From the NCBI RefSeq assembly GCF_005047355.1, contig NZ_SUMC01000041.1, positions 1-64,000 on the forward strand: a stretch of DNA of 64,000 nt, read 5' to 3'. Shown here piece by piece: positions 41,120 to 49,700 of the stretch. The stretch comes from Actinacidiphila oryziradicis. GTDB taxonomy: Bacteria > Actinomycetota > Actinomycetes > Streptomycetales > Streptomycetaceae. Numbering within the stretch: position 1 is the stretch's first letter; each line of letters starts with the position of its first letter. The notes under the pieces are model-generated. The model worked only from the letters and a program-made list of their open reading frames with translations. It ran no database searches and had not been told where the DNA came from. Made by a program: the position numbers and the translations under genes.

Positions 41120-42688
41120 ATGGTTCATGCTGGATCGTCACCCGGAGGCCAACGCCGTGCCTCTGCCCTTGTGTGGTTACTGCCTTCGGTGGTGACCGCT
41201 GCGGCTGCCGCGCTCACCGTGCTGGCCGTTGATGCCGGGGCGCGCACCGCCGTCATGTGGTGCGGCGTGGCCGCGACCATAGCCGTGGCGGTCATAGCCG
41301 CGGAGACCGCCCGCCGAGGGCGGGCGCTCGCCGCGATGCGCGAGCGGCTCGCCGAGCGGGAGGCCGCGCTGCAGCATCAGCTGGGGCGGCAGGAGGCCGA
41401 GACGGTACGGCTGGCCGAGAAGCTGCTGCCACAGGTGGTGGCCCGGATGCAGCAGGGCAATTTCGCCGACGACGCATTGTCCAGGGTGAGTTACGAGAAC
41501 GAAGAAGACCTCAGCGCCGACTTCAAGGCCGCGCACGGCGAGGTGCTGCGTTCGGTCGTGGAGGCGGTTCAGGCCGAGGAGGATCTGCGCGAGTCCGCGC
41601 AGCGGGCGTTCGTGAACATCGCCCGCCGTGTGCAGGCGATCGTGCACCAGCAGGCGACCGACCTGCGGGCGATGGAGGACCGGCACGGCCGGGACGCGAT
41701 GGTCTTCGGAGACCTGCTGAAGCTCGACCACGGCACCGCGCTCATCGGCCGCCTCGCCGACTCCATCGCTGTGCTCGGCGGTGCCCGCCCCGGCCGCCAG
41801 TGGAGCCGGGCCGTGCCGCTGTTCAGCGTGCTGCGCGGCGCCATGTCGCGGATCGTGGAATACCAGCGCGTCGACCTTCACGCGGTGACCGAGATCGCCG
41901 TCACCGGCCCCGCCGTCGAGCCGCTGATCCACGCGCTCGCTGAGCTGCTCGACAACGCGACCCGCTACTCGCCGCCGCAGACCCGGGTGCACCTGACCGC
42001 GGTCGAGGTGCAGTCCGGGATCGCCATCGAGATCGAGGACGGCGGCGTCAGCCTGAGCGAGGAGGCCCGGTCCAGGGCCGAGCGGATGCTCCAGCAGGCG
42101 CAGGCCGGTATCGACCTCAACGACCTGGGCGAGACCCCGCGCCTCGGCCTGGCCGTGGTCGGCAGGCTGGCGCAGGCGTACGGGTTCCAGGTGTCGCTGC
42201 GCTCGTCCGCGTACGGCGGTGTGCGCGCCGTGCTGATCGTGCCGCAGGATTTGGTCACCACGGCCCCGGCGACCGGCCGGGCGCACGGTATCGGCGCCTC
42301 GTCCGGGCCGCGCCCGGAGCCGCTTCCCACCACTGCGGCCCCGGCCCCGGAGGCTGCGCCGGCCGCCGCGCCGGTCCGGGCCGCCCGGCCGGTCACCGGG
42401 CCCCGGCCCGTCGAGCTGGACGACGATGCCCCGATCGTCACCGAGCGCAACTCCAACGGCCTGCCTCAGCGCCGCCGTCGTACCCCGACGGTTCCGACGG
42501 CCCGGACGGCCGACGCGCCTGCCGCCGCCGGTCCTGTCACTGCTTCGCCTGCCTCGGCGACGGACGAGCAGCAGCCCGTGCAGCCCGGTATGTGGCTGGC
42601 GGACTTCATGAGCGGAGTGAACGGTGAGACCCCGACGACCGCTCCTGTCCGCCAAAACAGTGACGAGTCGTCAGATAAGGGTGAGTAG
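41120..42688 (+). CDS. cvnA: Conservon sensor-kinase-like protein CvnA
   Basis: A 522-residue membrane protein. Two hydrophobic segments (about 15-60) are followed by a coiled region, then a histidine-kinase-like ATP-binding domain with LAELLDNATRYSPPQT (N box) and LGLAVVGRLAQAYGFQVSL (G box). The tail (about 390-522) is Pro/Ala-rich and disordered, ending in a conserved WLADFMSGV patch. It heads a conservon; CvnA proteins form a membrane complex with CvnB-D similar to G-protein-coupled signalling. ATG 41120 has GAGG 6 bases upstream; ATG 41114 is an alternative. Confidence 0.9.
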   Translation: MVHAGSSPGGQRRASALVWLLPSVVTAAAAALTVLAVDAGARTAVMWCGVAATIAVAVIAAETARRGRALAAMRERLAEREAALQHQLGRQEAETVRLAEKLLPQVVARMQQGNFADDALSRVSYENEEDLSADFKAAHGEVLRSVVEAVQAEEDLRESAQRAFVNIARRVQAIVHQQATDLRAMEDRHGRDAMVFGDLLKLDHGTALIGRLADSIAVLGGARPGRQWSRAVPLFSVLRGAMSRIVEYQRVDLHAVTEIAVTGPAVEPLIHALAELLDNATRYSPPQTRVHLTAVEVQSGIAIEIEDGGVSLSEEARSRAERMLQQAQAGIDLNDLGETPRLGLAVVGRLAQAYGFQVSLRSSAYGGVRAVLIVPQDLVTTAPATGRAHGIGASSGPRPEPLPTTAAPAPEAAPAAAPVRAARPVTGPRPVELDDDAPIVTERNSNGLPQRRRRTPTVPTARTADAPAAAGPVTASPASATDEQQPVQPGMWLADFMSGVNGETPTTAPVRQNSDESSDKGE

Positions 42689-42690
42689 CC

Positions 42691-43098
42691 GTGATGCAGC
42701 AGCGGGCCAATATGGACTGGATGCTCAAGGACCTGGCGGAGAGCGTTCCGCAGACCCGTCAGGTGGTGGTGCTGTCGGCGGACGGCCTGCGGATGGCCCA
42801 GTACGGCGCCGACACCGACAGCGCCGACCGTCTGGCGGCGGCCTGTGCCGGGCTGCAGAGCCTGGCGGTCGCGGTCGCCTCCGAGTTCCCGGGCAGCGAC
42901 GGTCGGATGCGGCTGGTGGTGATCGAGGTCACCGGCGGCCTCTTCTACCTGATGGCGGCCGGCGCCGGAGCGTATCTGGCGGTACTGGCCGACGACGGGG
43001 TTGACGCCGGGCTGATCGGAGCGCGGATGCGCGACCTGGTGGCCCGGATCGGTGAACACCTCAGCAGCCCACCGCGTAGCGACGGGCAGGTTGCATGA
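42691..43098 (+). CDS. cvnB: Conservon roadblock/LC7 protein CvnB
   Basis: A 135-residue roadblock/LC7 protein: MDWMLKDLAESVPQTRQVVVLSADGLRMA, DSADRLAAACAGLQSLA and GRMRLVVIEVTGGLFYLMAAG. Roadblock proteins act as partners of MglA/Rab-like GTPases such as CvnD. The GTG at 42691 lies 2 bases after the cvnA stop; ATG 42694 is equally possible. Its stop overlaps the cvnC start. Confidence 0.92.
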   Translation: MMQQRANMDWMLKDLAESVPQTRQVVVLSADGLRMAQYGADTDSADRLAAACAGLQSLAVAVASEFPGSDGRMRLVVIEVTGGLFYLMAAGAGAYLAVLADDGVDAGLIGARMRDLVARIGEHLSSPPRSDGQVA

Positions 43099-43454
43099 GT
43101 GATTCGGACCCGGGGTGGGGGGAGGACGATCCCGAGCGGCTGTATGTGATCACGGGGGGGCGCAGTGCCTCCGGCGGGGATGCCGGTCTCGACCTGGTCA
43201 CGTTGATCGTGGCCCAGTCGGGGCCCCGGCCGGGGATGCAGCCGGAACACGCCGCGATCGTACGGATGTGCCACTCCCCTCTGTCGGTGGCCGAGATCTC
43301 CGCATATCTGTGCCTGCCGATCAGCGTGGTGACCGTACTCCTCGCCGATCTGCTGGGCGACAAAAAGGTGGTGGCCCGCGCGCCGGTGCCGCCCGCCCTA
43401 CTTCCTGACGCTGCACTGCTGGAGGCGGTGATGCATGGACTTCAAAAGCTCTGA
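43095..43454 (+). CDS. cvnC: Conservon DUF742 protein CvnC
   Basis: A 119-residue DUF742 protein: RLYVITGGRSA, LDLVTLIVA and a winged-helix-like part PEHAAIVRMCHSPLSVAEISAYLCLPISVVTVLLADL. It starts in the ATGA overlap with cvnB and overlaps cvnD by 20 bases. Part of the CvnA-D signalling complex. Confidence 0.92.
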   Translation: MSDSDPGWGEDDPERLYVITGGRSASGGDAGLDLVTLIVAQSGPRPGMQPEHAAIVRMCHSPLSVAEISAYLCLPISVVTVLLADLLGDKKVVARAPVPPALLPDAALLEAVMHGLQKL

Positions 43455-44076
43455 CACCGTCGGCGTGACCGACACGGTCGTGGGGCCGCGGACCGAGGAC
43501 ATATTGCCGTCATCGGCCACAGCCGCGGTGAAGGTCGTGATCGTGGGCGGCTTCGGGGTCGGCAAGACGACCCTGGTCGGTTCGGTGAGCGAGATCCGTC
43601 CGCTCACCACCGAGGAGACCATGACCCAGGCCGGCGTCGGTGTCGATGACACCGTCGGCATCGAACGCAAGAGCGCGACGACGGTCGCGATGGACTTCGG
43701 ACGGATCAGCCTCAACGAGGAGCTGGTGCTGTATCTGTTCGGCACACCGGGCCAGCAGCGTTTCTGGTTTCTGTGGAACGGCCTGTTCGAGGGCGCCCTG
43801 GGCGCGGTGGTACTCGTCGACACCCGCCGCCTGGAGGTCAGCTTCGATGTCATCGGGCGGCTGGAGGAGCGCGGTGTGCCCTTCGTCGTCGCGATAAACA
43901 CCTTCGCTGAGGCGCCCGGCTACCCCTTCGAGGACCTGCGGGCGGCCCTGGACCTGCCGCCTTATGTACCGATTGTCAACTGTGACGCCCGGCTGCGTTC
44001 GTCCAGCCGTGACGTGCTGATGACGCTGATGCGCTATCTCCACTCCCTCGCCGTGACTCCGGAGCCCACATCGTGA
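43435..44076 (+). CDS. cvnD: Conservon Ras-like GTPase CvnD
   Basis: A 213-residue small GTPase. The P-loop is GGFGVGKTT; switch/G3 is replaced by LFGTPGQQRFWFLW, typical of the MglA-like CvnD group; INTFAEAP stands where NKxD is expected. It acts as the G-protein-like switch of the conservon. Its stop overlaps the P450 start (ATGA). Confidence 0.92.
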   Translation: MDFKSSDTVGVTDTVVGPRTEDILPSSATAAVKVVIVGGFGVGKTTLVGSVSEIRPLTTEETMTQAGVGVDDTVGIERKSATTVAMDFGRISLNEELVLYLFGTPGQQRFWFLWNGLFEGALGAVVLVDTRRLEVSFDVIGRLEERGVPFVVAINTFAEAPGYPFEDLRAALDLPPYVPIVNCDARLRSSSRDVLMTLMRYLHSLAVTPEPTS

Positions 44077-45536
44077 CCTCCCCCTCGTTCTCCTCCGACG
44101 CCGACAGCGCCGTCGGCCCCACGCCCGCGGCCTCCGCCGCCCCGCCCCCCGGCTGCCCCGCGCACGGCCTGGGCCCCGGCGGTCTGCGACGGCTCTTCGG
44201 GCACGAGGCCGAGACCGACCCCATGGGGCTGTACGAGAGGCTGCGCGCCGAACACGGCCCGGTCGCCCCGGTCCTGGTCAACGGCGACATCCCGGCCTGG
44301 ATCGTGCTCGGCCACCGGGAGAACATGGAGCTCGCCCGCACACCGTCCCGGTTCTCCCGGGACTCCCGGCACTGGCGCGAGATGCAGGAGGGGAAGGTCC
44401 CGCCGGACCACCCGCTGGCCCCCCTCACCACCTGGCAGCCGATCGCCAACCTCACCGAGGGCGAGGAGCACGAGCGGTACCGCAAGGCGATCACCGAGTC
44501 CATGGGACGGTTCGACCGGCGCGGTATCCGCCGCCATGTGACCCGCTTCGCCAACCAGTTGGTCGACGAGTTCTCCGCCGACGGCCGGGCCGAGCTGGTC
44601 AGCCAGTTCTCCGAGCACCTGCCGATGCTCGCCATGACGCAGCTGCTCGGCATGCCCGACGAGTACGGCCCCCGTCTCGTCTCCGCCGCCCGCGACATGC
44701 TCAAGGGCACCGAGACGGCCGTCGCCAGCAACGAGTACGTCGTCATGACGCTGCGGCAGACGGTCGCGAACAAGCGTGAGAAGCCCGCCCAGGACTTCAC
44801 CACCTGGCTCATCACCCACCACTCCGAGCTCAGCGACGAGGAGCTGGAGCAGCACTTGCGGCTGGTCCTCATCGCCGCCTTCGAGACCACCGCGAACCTG
44901 ATCACCAACACCCTGCGGATGGTGCTCACCGACCACCGCTTCCGTGCCAATCTGGCCGGCGGCCACATGACCCTCCCGGACGCGCTGGAGCAGGTGCTCT
45001 GGGACGAGCCGCCCTTCATCACCCTCCTCGGCCGCTGGGCCACCGGCGACACCGAGCTCGGCGGCAAGCCCATCCGCAAGGGCGACCTGATCATCTCCGG
45101 GCTCGCCGCCGGCAATGTCGACCCCGAGATCCGCCCCGATCTCTCGGTGCCCGTGCACGGCAACCGCTCGCACCTCGCCTTCAGCGGCGGCCCCCACGAA
45201 TGCCCCGGCCAGGACATGGCCCGCGCGATCGCCGACACCGGCATCGACGCCCTGCTCGCACGGCTGCCCGATCTCCGGCTCGCCGTCCCCGAGGGCGAAC
45301 TGCGCTGGGTCTCCTCCATCATGTCCCGGCACCTCGTCGCCCTGCCGGTGGAATTCAGCCCCCACCGTGCCATCGCCCAGGGCGGCACCACCGGCCAGAC
45401 CGAACTCCCGCTCACCGTCGCCACGGCCGGGGCGCCCCTTCCGGATGCCGCGGTTGTCGCCGTGGCGGGGGTGAGCGAGCCGCAGCTGCGCAGGTCGTGG
45501 TGGGTCAGGCTGCTGCGGAGCCTGCGCCGCCACTGA
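44073..45536 (+). CDS. CYP157-like cytochrome P450 of the conservon
   Basis: A 487-residue P450. The heme-ligand loop is FSGGPHECPGQD with the axial Cys; the I helix has AAFETTANL. The K helix, where P450s carry ExxR, reads EQVLW, so both motif residues are replaced. CYP157 enzymes of Streptomyces conservons are known for EQSLW at this position. A Pro/Ala-rich start (about 35 residues) and an extra C-terminal 60 residues ending in a basic amphipathic stretch are present. It is translationally coupled to cvnD. Substrate unknown. Confidence 0.9.
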   Translation: MTSPSFSSDADSAVGPTPAASAAPPPGCPAHGLGPGGLRRLFGHEAETDPMGLYERLRAEHGPVAPVLVNGDIPAWIVLGHRENMELARTPSRFSRDSRHWREMQEGKVPPDHPLAPLTTWQPIANLTEGEEHERYRKAITESMGRFDRRGIRRHVTRFANQLVDEFSADGRAELVSQFSEHLPMLAMTQLLGMPDEYGPRLVSAARDMLKGTETAVASNEYVVMTLRQTVANKREKPAQDFTTWLITHHSELSDEELEQHLRLVLIAAFETTANLITNTLRMVLTDHRFRANLAGGHMTLPDALEQVLWDEPPFITLLGRWATGDTELGGKPIRKGDLIISGLAAGNVDPEIRPDLSVPVHGNRSHLAFSGGPHECPGQDMARAIADTGIDALLARLPDLRLAVPEGELRWVSSIMSRHLVALPVEFSPHRAIAQGGTTGQTELPLTVATAGAPLPDAAVVAVAGVSEPQLRRSWWVRLLRSLRRH

Positions 45537-45559
45537 CGCGCTGACGCGCGGGCAATCCA

Positions 45560-45585
45560 GCCCGTCCGGCGTTTGAGGACCGGGC
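45560..45585. terminator. Hairpin between convergent genes (common Streptomyces repeat)
   Basis: The sequence GCCCGTCCGGCGTTTGAGGA plus CCGGGC folds with GCCCG..TCC against GGA..CGGGC. Close variants of this sequence are widespread between Streptomyces genes. It lies between the P450 and terpene synthase stops and could end transcription from both sides. Confidence 0.6.
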
Positions 45586-45591
45586 ACCGCG

Positions 45592-46701
45592 CTAGCGGTT
45601 CAGCTGGTCCCACCACCAGGCGATGGTCGGGATGGGCAACGGTTCCAGGCTGTCGTCGTAGGGGCTCGGCTTCCACCAGCCGGTGCCCGAGGGTATGCCG
45701 TCGGCGTAGCGGGCGCAGACCTGGGCCCAGTCGAGGTGGCCGCGGACGAACTGGGCGAGGCCGTCGAGGTAGCGGCGGAGAACGTCGTTGGCGGTCGGGA
45801 GGACCTGCTCGCGGAGCCGGAGGAAGAGGACCATGACGCGGTCGCGCATCATATTGGCCTCTTCGAGGGCGTAGGCCGCTTCGTGGCCCCGCTCGTGGAC
45901 AAGGACGTCGACAAGGTTGAGGTGGTCCTCGGCGCGCAGGATCTCCTTGTTGCGGGAGTAGAAGTCGTTGTCCCAGCTGACCAGGGTCCAGGTCATCTCG
46001 GTGAGGGCGCGGACCTCGGGCCGCTCCAGGTCGTGGTCGGAGACCTGGAAGCCGCCCACTATGTCGATCATTGTCGTGGACGGCGCCATGCCGATCGCGC
46101 GCATCCACATCGTGACGTAGTCGTTGAGCGACGGCAGTACAGGATCGTGGCGGCAGGCCGCTTCCCAGACCAGGCCGGAGAGGTAGGTGCGCATGCCCTC
46201 GGTCCAGCGCCGGACCTGGCTCGGGGTGGCGTGCTGGGCGAGCTCCAGCCGGATCTCGCGGAGGGCGGCGGCCCATGGGGTGTCATCGGGCCACTGGGGA
46301 GCGGGGGCCTCCAGGGCGCGCAGGATGCGCTGGGTCTCATGGGCGAGGCCGTGTGCGGTGGCACCGACCTCGTCGCAGAGGCCGTCGTCGAGCGAGAAGA
46401 GCACCGAGTGCAGCTTGGCCATGAGGGTCAGCGGGGCTGACTGGCCGTAGGGCATGGTCTTGGCGGTGAGGCCGCCGAAGTCGCAGAGCGCGAGACGCTG
46501 GCGCTGCCGGTGGTCGGTGTCGAGGCCGTGTTGGAACATCCACGCGATGGACGCTGTATCGAATGCGCGTTCACCTGGATGTACGGCAGGGGCTATCGGG
46601 CAGTAAAAGGGCTTGACGGCCAGGGCTTGCACCGGTGTCTGCGGTGATTCTTGAACTGGTGTTCGAGTTTCCGCGCGCGCGGTATCCGCTAAGTCCGTCA
46701 T
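45592..46701 (-). CDS. Class I terpene synthase (sesquiterpene-type)
   Basis: A 369-residue bacterial terpene cyclase. The Mg-binding acidic motif is LFSLDDGLCDE (DDxxxD form) near residue 105 and the second motif is NDFYSRNKE (NDxxSxxxE) near residue 240. The N-terminal about 30 residues are Thr/Gln-rich and the conserved FYCPIAPAVHP segment follows. It would ionise an allylic diphosphate, probably farnesyl diphosphate; product cannot be predicted. It converges on the conservon P450, but opposite orientation makes coupling uncertain. The start at 46701 has a GGAGAAG-type site. Confidence 0.88.
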   Translation of the reverse strand: MTDLADTARAETRTPVQESPQTPVQALAVKPFYCPIAPAVHPGERAFDTASIAWMFQHGLDTDHRQRQRLALCDFGGLTAKTMPYGQSAPLTLMAKLHSVLFSLDDGLCDEVGATAHGLAHETQRILRALEAPAPQWPDDTPWAAALREIRLELAQHATPSQVRRWTEGMRTYLSGLVWEAACRHDPVLPSLNDYVTMWMRAIGMAPSTTMIDIVGGFQVSDHDLERPEVRALTEMTWTLVSWDNDFYSRNKEILRAEDHLNLVDVLVHERGHEAAYALEEANMMRDRVMVLFLRLREQVLPTANDVLRRYLDGLAQFVRGHLDWAQVCARYADGIPSGTGWWKPSPYDDSLEPLPIPTIAWWWDQLNR

Positions 46702-47175
46702 GCTCTTCTTCTCCTTGTCGGCGGCATGCCTGGCCTCCTGTGTACCGGCCGGAAGGTGATTTTTCGGCCAACGGAAGACGTCCGTCCACCATTACTCTCA
46801 ATTGCGGATGTGTCGATTAACCACCTGATCAAATGGCTGAATTGACCATTTCTGGGTGTTGGTTGGCGCGAACATGCACCTGGCAAAGCCGTCGCACGCG
46901 CCAGGACTTCATGGGCGGTGTGCAGGGCTGTGCGCCGTGGTGATGGAGTTGTCACGGAGCGCACGGGTGCGCCCGCGCTGCGCGGTGCCCGATCGGCGGA
47001 GGGGCTTGAAAGTGCCTCCCAGGGAAGATCGGCCTGGGGGTGATGAATACCGGATTGGCCGTTCTGGGGTGGTCTCCGGGGCCCGGGAGAGGGAGGATGC
47101 AGAGGGTGGAGCCGTGTATTCCGGACCTGCGGAGGACCCGGGCCGGGGCGCGGTGTGGGCGAGAGACAGGCAGGT
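46702..47175. other. Divergent promoter region
   Basis: This lies between the terpene synthase and PP2C phosphatase starts. The A/T-richer part (46755-46870) adjoins the terpene synthase. No gene or hairpin is convincing. Confidence 0.45.
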
Positions 47176-49362
47176 ATGGAAGCAGACCCGGCCCAAAGGC
47201 CGGACGGCACCGGCACGGCCTCGGCCGCCGAATTGCGGGACTGGACGCTGGCCCAGATACCCATCCCGCTGGCGGTCTACGACCATGAGGCGCGGCTGGT
47301 GGAGGCGAACGACGCCATGGGGCGGCAGATCGGCATGCCCATGGACAAGCTGGTCGGCAAGCGGCTCAAGGACTTCATGCCACTGCCGGCCTTCGCCGAG
47401 TACGACCGGCTTCAGGAGCAGGTGATCCGGACCGGCGAGACGGTACGCCTGGAAACCTACGCCCGCGCCCCCGGCGACACCCGCGAGCACGCCTGGACGA
47501 TGTACTTCTTCCCGCTGAAGGACGAGACCGGCCGGGTCCACGGCGTATCCGCCGCCGTCTTCGACACCACCGAGCAGTTGCGGGCCCGCGAGCGGCTCGC
47601 CGTGCTCAACGAAGCCAGTAAGAGCATCGGCAGCACCCTCGACGTCACCCGCACCGCCCAGGAGCTGGCCGAGGCCTCCGCCGGGAGACTCGCCGACTTC
47701 GTCAGCGTCGACCTGTTCGAGTCCGTACTGCAGGGTGAGGAGCCCGCGCCGCCCGCCGACGGGCAACCGGTCGAGCTGCGCCGGACCGCGCACCAGTCGG
47801 TCCTGGACGGGGCCCCCGAATCGGTGGTGGCGGTGGGCAGCACGCACAGCTACCCCGACTACATCGCCCGCGCGGTCGTCAGCGGCCGGGCCACCCGGCA
47901 CTCGGTCGGCGACCCGGTGATCCGCAGATGGATCGCGAACGACCCGATCCGCGCCCGCGCGGCCAAGGAAGTAGGCGTGCACTCGCTGATGTTCGTGCCA
48001 CTGCGGGCCCGTGGCACCACCCTCGGCATGGCCTTCTTCATCCGCCATCGCACCCCGGATCCCTTCAGCTCGGACGACCTCCTCCTGGCCGACGAGATCA
48101 CCGCGCGAGCCGCCGTAAGCATCGACAACGCCCGCCGCTTCACCCGTGAGCGCAAGACCTCCCTGGCCCTCCAGCGCAGTCTGCTCCCGCAGCGCCTGCC
48201 CCGCCAGGCCGCTGTCGAGGTCGCCTCCCGCTATCTGCCCGCCGACTCCCAGGCAGGCGTCGGCGGTGACTGGTTCGACGTCATCCAGCTCTCCAGCGCC
48301 CGCGTCGCGCTCGTCGTCGGCGATGTCGTCGGCCACGGCATCCATGCCTCCGCCCACATGGGACGCCTGCGCACCGCGGTCCGCACGCTCGCCGACGTCG
48401 ATCTGCCGCCCGCCGAACTCCTCACCCAGCTCGACGACCTCGTGCTGCGCCTGGACCGCGAGCAGGACACCGCGGGCCGCCTCGCCGGTGACGTCGGCGA
48501 GGTCGGCGCCAGCTGCCTCTACGCCGTCTACGACCCCGTCTCCCGCCGAGCCACCGTCGCCCGGGCCGGGCACCCCCCGCCCGTCGTCGTGCGCCCCGAC
48601 GGCACCGCCGACTTCCTGGACCTACCGCAGGGGCCGCGGCTCGGCGTGGGCGGCCTGCCCTTCGAGTCCGCCGAGGTGGAGCTTCCCGAGGGCAGCCTGC
48701 TCGCCCTCTACACCGACGGCCTCGTCGAGTCCGCCGAGCGCTCCATGGACGACGGGTTCGGCCTGCTGCGCCGCACCCTCCAGGACCCCGGGTCCTCACT
48801 GGAGGACCTCTGCGAACAGGTAATCCGCGAGCTCCGGCCGAATCGCCGGGTCGACGACATGGCCCTGGTCCTCGCCCGCACCCGGGCGCTGGACGCCGGG
48901 CAGGTCGCCATCTGGGACCTGGAGGCCAAGCCGGCCGTGGTCGCCGAGGCCCGCAAACAGGTCAGCGAGCAGCTGTCGACCTGGGGCCTGGGCGAGGTCG
49001 CCTTCACCACCGAGCTCGTCGTCAGCGAGCTCGTCACCAACGCCATCCGTTACGCCGGCGGCCCCATCCAGCTCCGTCTCATCCATGACGCCACCCTCAT
49101 CGTCGAGGTCTCCGACGCCAGCTCCACAGCCCCCCACCTGCGTCGGGCCCGTATCTTCGACGAAGGCGGCCGGGGCCTGCTCCTGGTCGCCCAGCTCACC
49201 CAGCGCTGGGGCAGCAGGCAGACCCCCGCCGGCAAGACCATCTGGGCCGAGCAGACCCTGGGGAGCGAGGCGCTACCGGAGGCTGCCCAGCAGGATGCCG
49301 CTTCGCCAGTACTTCTGCGGGGCGAACATGAAGACCAGACCGCGGATGATGGACAGCATTGA
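47176..49362 (+). CDS. PAS-GAF-SpoIIE phosphatase with C-terminal anti-sigma-type ATPase
   Basis: A 728-residue signalling protein. A PAS domain (about 20-125, IPIPLAVYDHEARLVEAND), a GAF domain (about 140-335) and a PP2C/SpoIIE phosphatase (about 345-570, with GGDWFDV, DVVGHG, YTDGLVE and DDMALVLAR metal-site residues) precede a HATPase_c domain of the RsbW type (about 590-700, SELVTNAIRY and GGRGLLLV). Such proteins dephosphorylate anti-anti-sigma factors and may bind them, tuning sigma-B-like regulons. ATG 47176 and GTG 47155 are both possible. Confidence 0.88.
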   Translation: MEADPAQRPDGTGTASAAELRDWTLAQIPIPLAVYDHEARLVEANDAMGRQIGMPMDKLVGKRLKDFMPLPAFAEYDRLQEQVIRTGETVRLETYARAPGDTREHAWTMYFFPLKDETGRVHGVSAAVFDTTEQLRARERLAVLNEASKSIGSTLDVTRTAQELAEASAGRLADFVSVDLFESVLQGEEPAPPADGQPVELRRTAHQSVLDGAPESVVAVGSTHSYPDYIARAVVSGRATRHSVGDPVIRRWIANDPIRARAAKEVGVHSLMFVPLRARGTTLGMAFFIRHRTPDPFSSDDLLLADEITARAAVSIDNARRFTRERKTSLALQRSLLPQRLPRQAAVEVASRYLPADSQAGVGGDWFDVIQLSSARVALVVGDVVGHGIHASAHMGRLRTAVRTLADVDLPPAELLTQLDDLVLRLDREQDTAGRLAGDVGEVGASCLYAVYDPVSRRATVARAGHPPPVVVRPDGTADFLDLPQGPRLGVGGLPFESAEVELPEGSLLALYTDGLVESAERSMDDGFGLLRRTLQDPGSSLEDLCEQVIRELRPNRRVDDMALVLARTRALDAGQVAIWDLEAKPAVVAEARKQVSEQLSTWGLGEVAFTTELVVSELVTNAIRYAGGPIQLRLIHDATLIVEVSDASSTAPHLRRARIFDEGGRGLLLVAQLTQRWGSRQTPAGKTIWAEQTLGSEALPEAAQQDAASPVLLRGEHEDQTADDGQH

Positions 49363-49564
49363 ATCCTCCCCCAGTTGAAGCAGCGGGATTCCTGGCTCAC
49401 GCTGCCTGCGGGTCAGCGACCCAGCAGGTCTTCCACGATCAACGCCAGCCGGGTTGAAACCAGCCTGGGTCGCTACAGCAAAGCTCGGAGGTGCGTGTGC
49501 TGTCTTGGCTCTCGATCAGCACGGTTTACGCGCTTCGTTCTCGCAACGCACGGCGCTCGGTGTA
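49363..49564. other. Intergenic, no gene recognised
   Basis: This follows the phosphatase stop. Short frames continue into the structured segment, but none has a start with a ribosome site. Confidence 0.35.
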
Positions 49565-49660
49565 CCCGACCGGGTGGGCGGTCTTTCGCCCTGGGGGCGA
49601 AACCCCGTTCCCTGCCCTGCTCCGCAGGAGTCCGATTCCTCCCCGGCCTGAAGGCCGGGG
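49565..49660. other. Multi-hairpin segment, possible IS200/IS605 end remnant
   Basis: Three perfect hairpins follow each other: ACCCG-AC-CGGGT (49565-49576), TTTCGCCC-TGG-GGGCGAAA (49584-49602) and CCCCGGCC-TGAA-GGCCGGGG (49641-49660). The last, with flanking TTCCT and CATCCTCGGAGG, resembles the palindromic ends of IS200/IS605-type elements in actinobacteria. No tnpA or tnpB is left. It may now act as a terminator between the convergent phosphatase and protease genes. Confidence 0.4.
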
Positions 49661-49700
49661 CATCCTCGGAGGTTCCCGGTGACCCACCGGCGGAGAAACG

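Noticed and set aside
43976-46276. 766-codon minus-strand frame opposite the P450 gene
   Set aside because: Low-complexity shadow of the conservon P450, whose heme motif and coupling are clear.
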